Counted from the first letter of the stretch, positions 35,104 to 44,686 are shown. The stretch: DNA of 58,673 bases from JBBRCX01 sp038204465 (GCA_038204465.1 JBBRCX010000015.1:1-58673), one strand, 5' to 3'. Notes: generated from the letters alone by a model not told the origin. Program-made: numbers and translations.

Positions 35104-36285
35104 ATGAGCCGCACGCTAACAACTCTCGCGTTGGCGCTCGGGCTAGGCGTCGCTGGGCTGGCGTCGGGCAAGGTCTCGTCCAGCACCGCGCCGAGCACCG
35201 AACCCACTACCGGGCCATCTGTGGAAGCCCAGGCTGCGAATCAACGCCCGCAGATTGAAGTCTGTTTCGTGCTCGACACGACCGGCTCGATGAGCGGCTT
35301 GATCGAGGGCGCGAAGCGAAAGATCTGGTCGATCGCCAACACCATCATTGCGGTGAAAGACAAGCCGCGGATCAAGATGGCGCTGATCGGCTATCGAGAT
35401 AAGAATGATGCCTACGTCACCAAAGTCTTCGACCTCACCGACGACATCGATACCGTCTTCAAGAACCTGCAGGGCTTTGGCGCCGACGGCGGTGGCGACA
35501 CGCCGGAGTCGGTGAACCAGGCGCTCAACGAAGCGGTCACCAAGGTTTCCTGGAGTCCGGATAAAGCGGTGACGAAGATTATATTCCTGGTTGGCGATGC
35601 TCCGCCGCACATGGATTATGCGGACGACGTGAAGTACCAGGAGACCTGTCAGGCGGCGGTCAAGAAGAACCTGATCATCAACACCGTGCAGTGCGGAACC
35701 GAGAGCAGCACAGCGCCTGTCTGGAAAGAAATTGCCCACCTCAGCGAAGGCGCCTACATCCCGCTGAGCCAAAGCGGCGGCGAGATGGTTGCGATCGCGG
35801 CGCCGCAGGACAAGGAACTGGCGGAACTGAATGCGAAAGTCAACGGGACGATCGTGCTGTACGGACACGACCGCGACCGCGACGGGGTCATGGAGAAGAT
35901 CGCGCTCGGCGGAAGCGGTCCGACGACGAGCTCGGCCTCGCTGGACCGGCTCGCGTATAACGCCGCAGACGGAAAGGCGGTCCAGGGCCGCGGCGATCTG
36001 GTCAACGACTCGGCATTGGGAACTGCCAAACTCGAGCAGCTCAAGGACGCTGACCTGCCTGAGGTCATGAAGAAGATGACGCCGGAGCAGCGCAAGGAGT
36101 ACCTGAACAAACAGGCGCAAGAGCGGCAGCAACTTCAGAAGCGCGTGATCGAGCTGAGCAAAGCGCGCAACGAATTCTTCGCCGGTGAGAAGAAGAAACT
36201 GGCCGGCTCAACCAGGGCCGACGCGTTCGATGAGCAAGTATCGGGGGTGGTGCAGAAACAATACGAATCCAACAGTCACAAGTAG
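35104..36285 (+). CDS. Exported von Willebrand factor A domain protein
   Basis: A 393-residue protein with signal peptide (LTTLALALGLGVAGLASG), a Thr/Ser-rich linker and a vWA domain from about residue 50: VCFVLDTTGSMSGLIEGAKR carries the DxTGS MIDAS metal site, and KIIFLVGDAPPHMDY follows. The C-terminal 100 residues are helical and charged (EVMKKMTPEQRKEYLNKQAQ). GAGGAGG precedes ATG 35104. It is 36 bases after the VIT/vWA gene, so the two are probably an operon. Confidence 0.88.
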   Translation: MSRTLTTLALALGLGVAGLASGKVSSSTAPSTEPTTGPSVEAQAANQRPQIEVCFVLDTTGSMSGLIEGAKRKIWSIANTIIAVKDKPRIKMALIGYRDKNDAYVTKVFDLTDDIDTVFKNLQGFGADGGGDTPESVNQALNEAVTKVSWSPDKAVTKIIFLVGDAPPHMDYADDVKYQETCQAAVKKNLIINTVQCGTESSTAPVWKEIAHLSEGAYIPLSQSGGEMVAIAAPQDKELAELNAKVNGTIVLYGHDRDRDGVMEKIALGGSGPTTSSASLDRLAYNAADGKAVQGRGDLVNDSALGTAKLEQLKDADLPEVMKKMTPEQRKEYLNKQAQERQQLQKRVIELSKARNEFFAGEKKKLAGSTRADAFDEQVSGVVQKQYESNSHK

Positions 36286-36302
36286 TGGGAGTGCATTCTC
36301 CG

Positions 36303-36342
36303 GGCGCCTCCGAAAGCCACACGAATTCGGACGCGCCTTTTT
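36303..36342 (+). terminator. Terminator after the vWA gene pair
   Basis: GGCGCCTCCGAA (36303-36314) pairs with TTCGGACGCGCC (36326-36337), one mismatch, followed by five T. It lies 18 bases after the stop of the second vWA gene. Confidence 0.75.
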
Positions 36343-36431
36343 CATGCGCCAAGCCTGTGGGAAATCGCGCGCTGCGGTTGGATTGCTGCCGGGAGTATAG
36401 TCACCACATTGGCCAGGTAATCGGAGATGCG

Positions 36432-36716
36432 ATGGCAACAGAGAAACGACGCAGTTCGAAGGCAGGCGGTCGATCGAAGTCCGCGGCGCCGGCAGTCACT
36501 GGGCGGCTAACGGACGACCCGCGCCAGGCGGCGGCTTCGGGCGAGCCCGCATTGACCGGACGCTCGCGCGGGCACGCAGTCGATGAAGGCGCCGCCTCGG
36601 GAAAAAAGAGCGGGAATCAGAATCGTGGGAGGACGGCCCGCGGCGCGAAGGGAAACACCGGCAAGATCGGCGAAGACTTCGAGTCGGGACGGCAGGAGGC
36701 TAGCACGGCTGACTAG
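36432..36716 (+). CDS. Small basic, disordered protein
   Basis: 94 residues with start ATG 36432 after GGAGATGC. Composition is Lys/Arg/Gly/Ala/Ser-rich (EKRRSSKAGGRSKSAAPA, NQNRGRTARGAKGN) with no hydrophobic core, so it is likely intrinsically disordered and may bind nucleic acid. TATAGT at 36396-36401 is a possible -10. It overlaps the convergent GNAT gene by four bases at the stop codon. No family recognised. Confidence 0.5.
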   Translation: MATEKRRSSKAGGRSKSAAPAVTGRLTDDPRQAAASGEPALTGRSRGHAVDEGAASGKKSGNQNRGRTARGAKGNTGKIGEDFESGRQEASTAD

Positions 36717-37267
36717 GTGCGACCGGCATCGCTCCACTTTCGCGCCGTCAGCCGATAGATGTGCGACTCGACTGCTTGTCCCTTTCGGGGGGTGCTGACG
36801 CGACGCTCAACCTGCATCCCGAGTTTCTCCAGAACGCGCGCGGACGCCGCGTTCTCCACTTCGCACGCCGCCCATACCTCGCGCAAACCCAGAACTTCGT
36901 ACCCGAAGCGCCGCACCGCCGTTGCCGCCTCAGTCGCGTATCCGTTGCCCCACGCCCGGCGATCGTAGCAGTATCCCAGCATCGCCCTGTCCGGATCTGC
37001 CGCGTCGCGCGACAGGCCGCACCCGCCGATCAATACTCCATCGCAGTTGCGCATCACCGCGAGCTCATATTCGCGCCGGGGCGATTGATCACAGCGGGCT
37101 TTCGCGCGCGCGATGAAGTCGCGCGTCTCTTGCTCGGTGTTGGGTCCCCACTCCATGAAGCGAACGACTTCCGCATCGGACCCGTAGGCATGAGCCGCCT
37201 CAAAATCGCTTTCAACAAACTCTCGCAGGATCAGGCGCGGCGTACAGATCTGGACCGGATCGCTCAT
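36713..37267 (-). CDS. GNAT family N-acetyltransferase (RimJ/RimL type)
   Basis: A 184-residue acetyltransferase. TPRLILREFVESDFEAAHAY is the typical start, WGNGYATEAATAVRRFG is the acetyl-CoA pyrophosphate loop region near residue 110, and ENAASARVLEKLGMQ the closing motif. The acceptor is not predictable. It lies two bases from the phytanoyl-CoA dioxygenase stop and may be cotranscribed with it. Confidence 0.88.
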   Translation of the reverse strand: MSDPVQICTPRLILREFVESDFEAAHAYGSDAEVVRFMEWGPNTEQETRDFIARAKARCDQSPRREYELAVMRNCDGVLIGGCGLSRDAADPDRAMLGYCYDRRAWGNGYATEAATAVRRFGYEVLGLREVWAACEVENAASARVLEKLGMQVERRVSTPRKGQAVESHIYRLTARKWSDAGRT

Positions 37268-37269
37268 CG

Positions 37270-38166
37270 TCAGGCTTCCCGCCCCGCATCATACGTGCGC
37301 CGGCCGCGCACCATGAATCCCATCTGATTCTCCTTCTTCGCCTCGACTGCATGCCGCTCATTGATAGCTCGGTTTTCGGTCGTGGTGCCGGTGACCACGA
37401 CATAGTCGTCCGCGCGGCGATAGCGGTGGATGAAGACCGGACGAGACGCCTTCGAGCGGTTCGGCTGCGAGCCGTGCACCGTCTTCACGTGGAAGAAGAT
37501 CGAGTCGCCCGCCTTGCCCACCAATGGAACCGCCCGCTCCCACGTCCACTCCTTGGGATCCAGCCCAAGGTGGCTGTCGGTATCGATGTGCGGCAGGACT
37601 CCTCCGCGATGCGTGCCGGGCACGACATGGAGCGCGCCGTTCTGCGTGTCGGTGTCGATGCAATAACTCAGGACGCCCACCGGTCCCTCGAAACGGTGCT
37701 CGAAGTAAGCCGCGTCCTGGTGCAGGTTCTTGGCATGCCCCCCCACCGGTTCCTTGTAAAGGACCTGCCCGTCGAGAAACATCTCCATGTTCGGCCCGAG
37801 GATCGCTTCCGCGATGTTGAGGCAACGCTCGTCGAGTGCTGAGCGAAACAGTGCGGCGCTGGTCGAGTAGCGACAGCCGAGAACCATGATCTGCTTGTCG
37901 CGCTCGAAGTTCTTCGGCGCCGGCAGGAACAGCGTCCCGTCCGGCGTGCGCCAGCCTTCGGGGATCTTCGTTGCCCACTCGAGCAGCGCGAGTGACTGCC
38001 GCGCGAAGAGTTCGATGTCTTCGCGGATCTGCGCAACGTGCGGCGCCATCAAGCCACGGACGATCAGGGCGCCATGCTCCTTGTAAATATCGGCTGCGCG
38101 CCTGGGATCGAGCCGGTCGGCGAAGACTTCCAGTTCATCGATGGTAACGGCTGCAGTCGTGGTCAT
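37270..38166 (-). CDS. Phytanoyl-CoA dioxygenase family protein (Fe(II)/2-oxoglutarate)
   Basis: A 298-residue non-heme iron oxygenase. The facial triad is HxD in NLHQDAAYF (His149, Asp151) and the distal His in KTVHGSQPNRS (about 231), with an Arg in RPVFIHRYR for 2-oxoglutarate. ATG 38166 has AGGAG upstream. The divergent AraC gene starts 87 bases away, an arrangement common in planctomycetes and suggesting local control. The substrate is unknown. Confidence 0.88.
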   Translation of the reverse strand: MTTTAAVTIDELEVFADRLDPRRAADIYKEHGALIVRGLMAPHVAQIREDIELFARQSLALLEWATKIPEGWRTPDGTLFLPAPKNFERDKQIMVLGCRYSTSAALFRSALDERCLNIAEAILGPNMEMFLDGQVLYKEPVGGHAKNLHQDAAYFEHRFEGPVGVLSYCIDTDTQNGALHVVPGTHRGGVLPHIDTDSHLGLDPKEWTWERAVPLVGKAGDSIFFHVKTVHGSQPNRSKASRPVFIHRYRRADDYVVVTGTTTENRAINERHAVEAKKENQMGFMVRGRRTYDAGREA

Positions 38167-38241
38167 TGGGCTGCTCCTGGATCGATCCACAAAGCTATCG
38201 TTTGTGCGGCTTGCTCGCTATGCCGAAACGTGTCTAGTTTG

Positions 38242-38256
38242 TATACTTTTCCGATG
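38242..38256 (+). promoter_or_regulatory. -10 element directly before the AraC-type gene
   Basis: TATACT (38242-38247) lies exactly six bases before the ATG at 38254, so the transcript should start at the A of the start codon. No convincing -35 was found. Confidence 0.45.
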
Positions 38257-39099
38257 CCAGCCGCTTCGACCCATCCATTGCTGCAGACGGAGTTTGTCCC
38301 CGACGAGCTGCACCTGCGGGTGTTCATGACTCGTTTCATCCGCATCGATCGATCCTGGACGGCGAAGGATGTCTACAGCAGCTTCTGGCGCCTGTATGTC
38401 AATAACCGAGACGGGGCCGCTGTCGATTGGGCCGGGGGACGCTTTGAATTGCAGGGCCGGCGGGTGCACATCGTGCCGGCCTGGGTGCGGTTCAATTGCG
38501 TCAACACGCGGCCGGTGGACCACTGCTACATCCATTTTGACCTGATCGGCCTGCCGGCGACCCTCGTCCGCGAGCTATTCGACCACCCGCTCACGCTGCC
38601 GCACGATCGGTATCTCGACGCGTTGGTCTGGCGATGGGTGTCGCTGATGTCCGCGCAGCCGCCGGTGGACCTGGCGGTGATGTGCGACGTGAAGTCTTTG
38701 ACCTACCTCGCGGTCGCATCTCTTCTGCGGACGCTCTCGCCGGAAGAGCAGGCGCGGTGCTTCCGGCATCTGCTCGGTCAACACCCCGTCGTGCCCGCGG
38801 TGGAGCACATCGATGCCCACCCGGAGGAGCCGGCCGGAAATGAAAAACTCGCCCAGCTTTGCGACCTGAGCACTGATCACTTCATTCGCCTGTTCCGCGA
38901 GTCGATTGGCCAGACTCCAGCGCAGTACGCGCTGGATCGACGCGTAAGCATGGCGGCGCAGCGACTGGTATTCGGCGCCGGAAGTATCGAGCAGATCGCG
39001 GAAGAGACCGGGTTCAAGAACCGGTTTTACTTCTCGCGCGTGTTCAACCAGAGAATGGGATTGCCGCCCGCCGCATATCGGCGCGCGGGGAGAGTATGA
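38254..39099 (+). CDS. AraC family transcriptional regulator
   Basis: A 281-residue regulator. The N-terminal half resembles a cupin-like ligand domain (SFWRLYVNNRDGAAVDWAGG), and the last ~100 residues hold two HTH units: EKLAQLCDLSTDHFIRLFRE and IEQIAEETGFKNRFYFSRVF, ending in the usual GLPPAAYRRA. Start ATG 38254 is preferred over upstream frames because a -10 sits at leaderless distance. It probably controls the divergent dioxygenase gene, and perhaps the GNAT gene behind it. Confidence 0.9.
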   Translation: MPAASTHPLLQTEFVPDELHLRVFMTRFIRIDRSWTAKDVYSSFWRLYVNNRDGAAVDWAGGRFELQGRRVHIVPAWVRFNCVNTRPVDHCYIHFDLIGLPATLVRELFDHPLTLPHDRYLDALVWRWVSLMSAQPPVDLAVMCDVKSLTYLAVASLLRTLSPEEQARCFRHLLGQHPVVPAVEHIDAHPEEPAGNEKLAQLCDLSTDHFIRLFRESIGQTPAQYALDRRVSMAAQRLVFGAGSIEQIAEETGFKNRFYFSRVFNQRMGLPPAAYRRAGRV

Positions 39100-39138
39100 A
39101 GTCCTCGCCACCCTGGCTTTCCAGGTCGGGCGGGACGC

Positions 39139-39975
39139 CTACAGCTGCGAACCGAAACCTTTGCTCCGCAACCAGGTGGCGCAGAGGGCGGGCCAGGAAC
39201 TGAGATCGGGATGAGCCGCTCCGAGTCCCACGCCGTGCGGACCTTTCTCGAAGAGGTGCATCTCAAAGGGGACACTGGCAGCGCGAAGCGCCATGGCGTA
39301 GGCGATGCTGTTCTCCACTGGCACCGCTTCGTCATCGACGGTGTGGAAGAGGAAGGCGGGCGGCGTCCTCAGCGAGACGCGCCGCTCGGCGCTCAGTGAT
39401 TCGCACACGTCGGCAGACGGTCGCTCTCCAAGCAGATTGACGCGCGAGCCTTCGTGGACCGCGTTGCCGATGAAGGTGATGACCGCGTAGAGCAGGATCG
39501 ATAGGTCCGGGCGCGAGCCGATTCGCTCGAAGGGATGGGGAGAACTCGCATCCCCTTCCTCGAATTGGGTGGAAATCGTCGCGGCGAGGTGGCCGCCGGC
39601 GGAGAAGCCGAGAATGCCGACGCGAGCGGGATCGATCTTCCATTCGCCGGCGCGGGCGCGAACCGTCCGAATCGCCTGCGCAGCGTCCATCAGCGGCGAG
39701 GGGTGCCGGTATCGCGGTGCATGACGGTATTTCAGAACGACGCCGGTGATGCCGAGTGTGTTCAGCCAATTCGCGATTGGCCCCCCTTCGTGATCGGCCA
39801 ATCCGCCATAGCCCCCGCCGGGGCAGACGATGATTGCGGAGCTGCTTTCGCGCTGCGGCGGGCGATACAGCGTGAGCGTGGGAATGTCGCCTGGATCCCG
39901 GCCGATGGCGTCAGGCACACCGTCAGGCCAGAGCTCGATCGTGTCAGGGGTCCGTGAAATACTTTTTTGCGTCAT
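39139..39975 (-). CDS. Alpha/beta-hydrolase, acetyl esterase-like (BD-FAE type)
   Basis: A 278-residue esterase. The oxyanion-hole HGG-like motif is CPGGGYGGLADHEG (about 51-64), the nucleophile Ser125 sits in GFSAGG, an acid Asp in HTVDDEAVP (214/215) and catalytic His247 in GPHGVG. Members remove acetyl or feruloyl groups from plant and algal polysaccharides. No signal peptide is seen, so it acts inside the cell unless another start is used. ATG 39975 has AAAGGG upstream. Confidence 0.88.
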   Translation of the reverse strand: MTQKSISRTPDTIELWPDGVPDAIGRDPGDIPTLTLYRPPQRESSSAIIVCPGGGYGGLADHEGGPIANWLNTLGITGVVLKYRHAPRYRHPSPLMDAAQAIRTVRARAGEWKIDPARVGILGFSAGGHLAATISTQFEEGDASSPHPFERIGSRPDLSILLYAVITFIGNAVHEGSRVNLLGERPSADVCESLSAERRVSLRTPPAFLFHTVDDEAVPVENSIAYAMALRAASVPFEMHLFEKGPHGVGLGAAHPDLSSWPALCATWLRSKGFGSQL

Positions 39976-40121
39976 GCGCCCTTTCCATTCCACCGGAGCC
40001 AATCGCGCCAGAGGCGATGCGCCTTGATCATGAATCGGTCGTCCGCCTCGGGGCCGCTCGCGGTCTCGATCTGCTGGCCGCACTGCGCCGCATGAAGCAG
40101 ACTCTCCATCGGCAAGCGCCG

Positions 40122-41927
40122 CTACAAGAGCTCGTCCAATTCCTCGACGAGGTTGCCAAAATACTTCAGCGCGGTATCGACGGCGGCCGGTTTGGCCATA
40201 TCAACCCCCGCGTCGCGCAAAAGCTCCAGCGGAAACTTCGAGCAGCCGCCCTTGAGAAAGCCGAGGTAGTCGTTCAGCTCGCGGCGCCCTCCCCTGGTGA
40301 CGCGCTGTGAGAGCGCGATTGCCGCGGACAGGCCGGTCGCGTACTTATAAACATAAAACGCGCGATAGAAGTGCGGGATGCGCAAACACTCGAGCGACAG
40401 CTCATCATCGATCGTGAAGCGGGGCCCGAAGTAGAGCTCGAGCAACTTACGATACTCCGTGCGCAGCTTATCCACGGTCAACGGCTCGCCGGATTCCACC
40501 AGCGCGTGAATGATTTTCTCGAACTCCGCGAACATCGTCTGGCGGATGATCGTGCCGCGGATGCCGTCGATCATTCGGTTGATCAGATACGCGCGCTCCT
40601 TGCCGCTCTTCGCCTTGCCCATCAAGTGGGCCGCGAGCAATTGCTCGTTGAATGTGCTGGCGACCTCCGCTACAAAGATCGTGTAGTTGTAGTACTGATA
40701 AGGCTGCGTCCTGGCCGAGTAGTAGCTGTGCATGGAGTGCCCGGCCTCATGCGCCAGCGTGAAGACGTGGTCGAGCACGCCCGGCTGATAATTCATCAGG
40801 ATGTAAGGCTGAGCGTCGTAGGAGCCGCTGCTGAAGGCGCCGCTCTGCTTGCCCTGGTTGGGATAGCGATCGCACCATCGTCCGCTGGTCAGCCCGCGCT
40901 GCAGCTCGCGGCAATATTCATCTCCAAGCGGCTCCAGGGAATCGACGACGGCCTTCACCGCCTGGTCCCAGGTGTGCCGCCGTTCCAGGTCGCTGAGGAT
41001 GGGGACATACGTGTCGTAATGGTGGAGTTCCTTGAGCCCCATCTTGCGCCGCCGCAGGTCGTAATAGCGATAGAGCGCGGGGAGGTTGCGGTGGACCGAC
41101 TCAATCAGGCTGTCGCACACGGAGGCAGGAACGTCGTCCTGAAAGAGCGATGCCTGCAATGCGCTTTGGTAATTGCGCGCCCGCGCGTAGTAGACGTCGC
41201 GCTGAACGGAGCCGAAAAGGGAAGCGGCGATCGTGTTCTTGTGGGCATCGTACTGCTCGTAGTACTTGTGGAAGGCTTCTTCGCGCACGGGGCGCTTCGG
41301 TGAATGAAGGAACGCGCTGAAGGAGGAGTGGCCCAATTCCACGAGCTGGCCCTTCTCATTGCGGATCATTCCCCATTTCAAATCCGCGTCATTGAGCTGT
41401 CGGAAGATCTGGTTGGACGCCTCGCTCATCTGCCCCTGCATCGCGAGCAGGTTCTCCTCCTTGTCGCCCAGCGTATGGGGGCGATAGCGGAGCAGACGTT
41501 CCAGGGCCAGCTTCCACGCGGCCAACTCCCTTGCCTGGAGGAATCGATTCATCTGGCCGGATGGAATCGCCATGATTTCCGGGCGGATATAGCTGCTGGC
41601 TTCGGCCGCCTGGGTGGCGACGTGCTGATAGCGGCCCTTCATCCGCTGATAGTCGCTGTTCGCCTGATCCTCCGCCGTGCGGAGAGAGGCGTACGTGCCG
41701 AGGCGCTCGCCGGCGCGGTCGAAATCGGCGTCGAATCCAAGACAGGTTGCGAGGGTCTTGGCGCTCTGCTTGAGCTTGCCGCGGAACTTCGCGTAGCCGC
41801 TGACCGCCTTGGACCATTTTGTGAACGCCGCTTCCCAGGCCGCGTCGCTCTTAAAGAGGCTTGCGAGGTCCCAGCAGTCGGACGGCTTCACCGCGCTACG
41901 CTTCGGTAATGCTTTTGCTTTGCTCAT
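40122..41927 (-). CDS. pepF: Oligoendopeptidase F (M3 family metallopeptidase)
   Basis: A 601-residue zinc endopeptidase that hydrolyses short peptides in the cytoplasm. The zinc motif HExxH reads FTLAHEAGHSMHSYYS near residue 390, with the third ligand Glu in FVAEVASTFNEQL about 25 residues later. GYLGFLKGG-like (YLGFLKGGCSKFP) and other family blocks follow. ATG 41927 (MSKAKALPKRS) is preferred; a GTG at 41948 is in frame but has no ribosome site. Confidence 0.92.
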   Translation of the reverse strand: MSKAKALPKRSAVKPSDCWDLASLFKSDAAWEAAFTKWSKAVSGYAKFRGKLKQSAKTLATCLGFDADFDRAGERLGTYASLRTAEDQANSDYQRMKGRYQHVATQAAEASSYIRPEIMAIPSGQMNRFLQARELAAWKLALERLLRYRPHTLGDKEENLLAMQGQMSEASNQIFRQLNDADLKWGMIRNEKGQLVELGHSSFSAFLHSPKRPVREEAFHKYYEQYDAHKNTIAASLFGSVQRDVYYARARNYQSALQASLFQDDVPASVCDSLIESVHRNLPALYRYYDLRRRKMGLKELHHYDTYVPILSDLERRHTWDQAVKAVVDSLEPLGDEYCRELQRGLTSGRWCDRYPNQGKQSGAFSSGSYDAQPYILMNYQPGVLDHVFTLAHEAGHSMHSYYSARTQPYQYYNYTIFVAEVASTFNEQLLAAHLMGKAKSGKERAYLINRMIDGIRGTIIRQTMFAEFEKIIHALVESGEPLTVDKLRTEYRKLLELYFGPRFTIDDELSLECLRIPHFYRAFYVYKYATGLSAAIALSQRVTRGGRRELNDYLGFLKGGCSKFPLELLRDAGVDMAKPAAVDTALKYFGNLVEELDELL

Positions 41928-42090
41928 GACTGGCTTGAGGTTAGGCACAGGCGGGTGGCCGGTCCAGCGCGAGGCAAAGGTGTCGAAATTCGGCCGCGGC
42001 GGAAGGAAAAATGCGATTCATCATCAAAGCGTCACCTCAACCGAAGAACGTGGGGGATATAGTCATCGGAACAGTCCCGGAGTTGTGGCA

Positions 42091-43824
42091 ATGCCATTGG
42101 TCGAGGAGTTGGAAAGTCGGGTGCTTTTCGCGGCATCACCGTCCCCCGCCGTCGCGACCGACCGCCAGGCGCTGGCTAGCGCAACCGATCGCGCGCGCCA
42201 GGACAAGGCCGCCGCAAAGACGTCCCTCGCTGCGGACCGCGCCGCGATTCGCGAAGCGCAACTGGCGCAGCGGGCCGACGTCGCGGCGGCGATCGCCGCT
42301 TTCAAGACGGAGTCCAGTCGATGTCGGACGCTGCTTGCTGATGACCGTGCGCAACAGCGGACCTTGCTGAAATCGGATCAGCAGGCAATCGCGGCCGACC
42401 AAAAAGCAGCCAGATCCGCCGACGCCACCGAAGCGGCGGCGGCGGCCGCGCGACTCGTTCAGGACCAGCAGAAGCTCGAAGAGGACACACAGGCGTCGGC
42501 GGCGAAGGTCGCAGCGGACACGGCGTTGTGTAACGCGAATCTTGCCGCTCGCAAAGCCGCCGTTGAGACAGCGCGCCGTGAAAGCGCAGGCCTTGCCGAG
42601 GCAAAACTGAAACTGATCAACGACGCGGCGCAGTGGAAGGCAACTTTCTCAGCCGATGCGCAAAATGTTCGTAGCGCGCGCGTCACGCTGGCCAAGGATA
42701 TTCGTGAGGCAGGAAAGGGCGGCCCCGGCACGCCTCCCCCGGTCCCGAATCCGCCGCCGCCACCCCCGGTGGCGGACCCGAGTTCCACGATCTGGGTGAG
42801 CCCCAATGGGAGCGATCAGGGAACGGGCACGGTGTCGTCACCCTTGCGGACGGTTGCGGCGGCGGCCAGCGTTGCACAAGCCGGGGCTGTGATCAATTTC
42901 GCGCCGGGCACCTACAACGTCTCTCTCGCGCTCACGAACAGTGGCAGCGCCGCGAAGCACATCGTGATGCAGGCGCAGCCGGGCACGGTGACGTTTGACG
43001 GCGGCGGCAACGCGATCATCCTGGACGCGAGTCAGACGCGCTTCGTGGACTTTGTCGGCATCACGTTCGCCAACGCCTCGGACGGCGGCGCGGGCAACGA
43101 CAAGGCGGCCGTTCGCATGGGCAGCGACAGCACCATGACGGACTGCGTGGTGCGCGATTGCGGCGGCGGCGGCCTCGCGTCGCTCAATGACCAGAATGTG
43201 ACCCTCAAGCGTGTCAAAGCGCTGAATAATGGGCGCTATGGAATTGGCGGCACTCTGTCGCGCAACCTGCTCGTGCAGGATTGCGAGATCGCGGGCAACA
43301 ACTTCAAGGTGAGAGATCCCAACGGCGGCGGCGGGAAGTTCACCCGGGTGGACGGCGCGACTTTCGTCAACACCGAGTGGCATGACAATGCGGGCATCGG
43401 CGTGTGGTTCGACGCGTATAACATCAACGTCAGCATGAGCCGCTGTTCGATCCACGACCAGCAGACCAAGGAGAGCATGACGGGGGACGGATTGTGGTTC
43501 GAGATTTCGGGCCGCACTGGCAATGAAGGACACCCCTTCAAGAAAGGTGCGAAGAACGGGCCGCTCCTGCTGGAAAACAGCAATGTGAGCAACAATGCGG
43601 GCGACGGCGTTCTCATCTACTCTTCGTTCAACGTTACCGTGCGCGACAATCTTTTCTCCGACGACACCGTCGTGTTCAAGACCGGCGGCCGCGCGCCCTT
43701 CACGAACGAGAACGACAGCGTGACGGGAAACCAGTTCCACAACGGGGGCGTAACCCTCGACTCCGGATCGAGCGACAAGGTGAAGGCTGGAAAGGTCACG
43801 ATCAGCGGCAACACGACGGCCTGA
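42091..43824 (+). CDS. Surface protein: LESRVLF-type N-terminus, Ala-rich coiled coil, parallel beta-helix
   Basis: A 577-residue protein. Residues 6-15, ELESRVLFAA, match the LEPRxLLSAD-type element found at the N-termini of many planctomycete exported proteins. A highly charged Ala-rich helical region (about 20-205) has Asp/Lys/Gln periodicity of a coiled coil. A Pro-rich linker (TPPPVPNPPPPPP) leads to a right-handed beta-helix (IWVSPNGSDQGTGT, then APGTYNVSLALT). The beta-helix resembles pectate-lyase-like folds; no catalytic residues were assigned. TATAGT lies upstream at 42058. Confidence 0.8.
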   Translation: MPLVEELESRVLFAASPSPAVATDRQALASATDRARQDKAAAKTSLAADRAAIREAQLAQRADVAAAIAAFKTESSRCRTLLADDRAQQRTLLKSDQQAIAADQKAARSADATEAAAAAARLVQDQQKLEEDTQASAAKVAADTALCNANLAARKAAVETARRESAGLAEAKLKLINDAAQWKATFSADAQNVRSARVTLAKDIREAGKGGPGTPPPVPNPPPPPPVADPSSTIWVSPNGSDQGTGTVSSPLRTVAAAASVAQAGAVINFAPGTYNVSLALTNSGSAAKHIVMQAQPGTVTFDGGGNAIILDASQTRFVDFVGITFANASDGGAGNDKAAVRMGSDSTMTDCVVRDCGGGGLASLNDQNVTLKRVKALNNGRYGIGGTLSRNLLVQDCEIAGNNFKVRDPNGGGGKFTRVDGATFVNTEWHDNAGIGVWFDAYNINVSMSRCSIHDQQTKESMTGDGLWFEISGRTGNEGHPFKKGAKNGPLLLENSNVSNNAGDGVLIYSSFNVTVRDNLFSDDTVVFKTGGRAPFTNENDSVTGNQFHNGGVTLDSGSSDKVKAGKVTISGNTTA

Positions 43825-43947
43825 CGCCGTGGTGAATCACAACAACATCCCCTGGCGAATTTCCCACGACGCCGGCCCGCTCCGCGCTTAGAATACGGTG
43901 CAGCGCCGCGGTCGGCGGGGGCTGTGGCGGAGGGTAAGAAAGCTGCA

Positions 43948-44499
43948 ATGGAATCGCTCGAAGGACATCTACTGATTGCTTCGCCGAAGTTGCTCGACCC
44001 GAATTTCTTCCGTTCGGTCCTGCTGATCGTGCATCACAATGACGAGGGCGCGTTTGGTCTGGTGCTGAACCGGCCGCTGGAGATGAGCGTGCGCGACGCG
44101 TGGCTGCGCGTGAGCGAAACATCGTGCGAGGTGAAGGGGGTGTTGCACCAGGGCGGACCGTGCGAAGGGCCGTTGATGGTCCTGCATTCCCGCGAGGAGT
44201 TGTCGCAGGTCGGCGTCTTGTCGGGCGTGCATTTCACAACCGAGAAGGAAGCGATCGAGCGACTGGTGTCGGAGAACGAAGGCGATATGCGCTTCTTCGT
44301 TGGCTATGCAGGCTGGGCCGGCGGGCAGCTCGAAAGGGAACTGGAGACCGGCTCGTGGGTGCCCCTGCCCGCCAGCACAGAACATGTCTTTGAAGGCGGC
44401 GACGATCAGTGGAGCTCAGTGATGAGATCGATTGCCCGCGCCGCCACCATGCCCTGGATCGACCCGAAGATCATGCCCGAGGATCCTTCGATGAATTGA
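43948..44499 (+). CDS. YqgE/AlgH (UPF0301) family protein
   Basis: A 183-residue protein beginning MESLEGHLLIASPKLLDPNF, then FRSVLLIVHHNDEGAFGLVLNRP, the UPF0301 signature, and VGYAGWAGGQLERELETGSW, another conserved block. AlgH was named from Pseudomonas alginate regulation, but its biochemical role is open. ATG 43948 is taken; a GTG at 43924 would add eight residues. Confidence 0.92.
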   Translation: MESLEGHLLIASPKLLDPNFFRSVLLIVHHNDEGAFGLVLNRPLEMSVRDAWLRVSETSCEVKGVLHQGGPCEGPLMVLHSREELSQVGVLSGVHFTTEKEAIERLVSENEGDMRFFVGYAGWAGGQLERELETGSWVPLPASTEHVFEGGDDQWSSVMRSIARAATMPWIDPKIMPEDPSMN

Positions 44500-44653
44500 C
44501 CCTCGATGCTCTACCCATGGTCGCCTCGGCCATGCGTGTTGCTGTCCCATATCGACCGGCAGATGCTCGGCTCCAGCAAGCACCAGATCAATCGCTGGCC
44601 GCTCGCCTGACCGTAGCGGCAGGTTTCAAAACCTGAACTTCCCCCTGGAAAGT

Positions 44654-44681
44654 TTGACTCCATGAAGAAAGAACGTATAAT
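44654..44681 (+). promoter_or_regulatory. Near-consensus sigma-70 promoter
   Basis: TTGACT (44654-44659), a 16-base spacer and a perfect TATAAT (44676-44681). It is the best promoter match in the window, and the next ATG begins five bases later. Confidence 0.7.
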
Positions 44682-44686
44682 GAATC

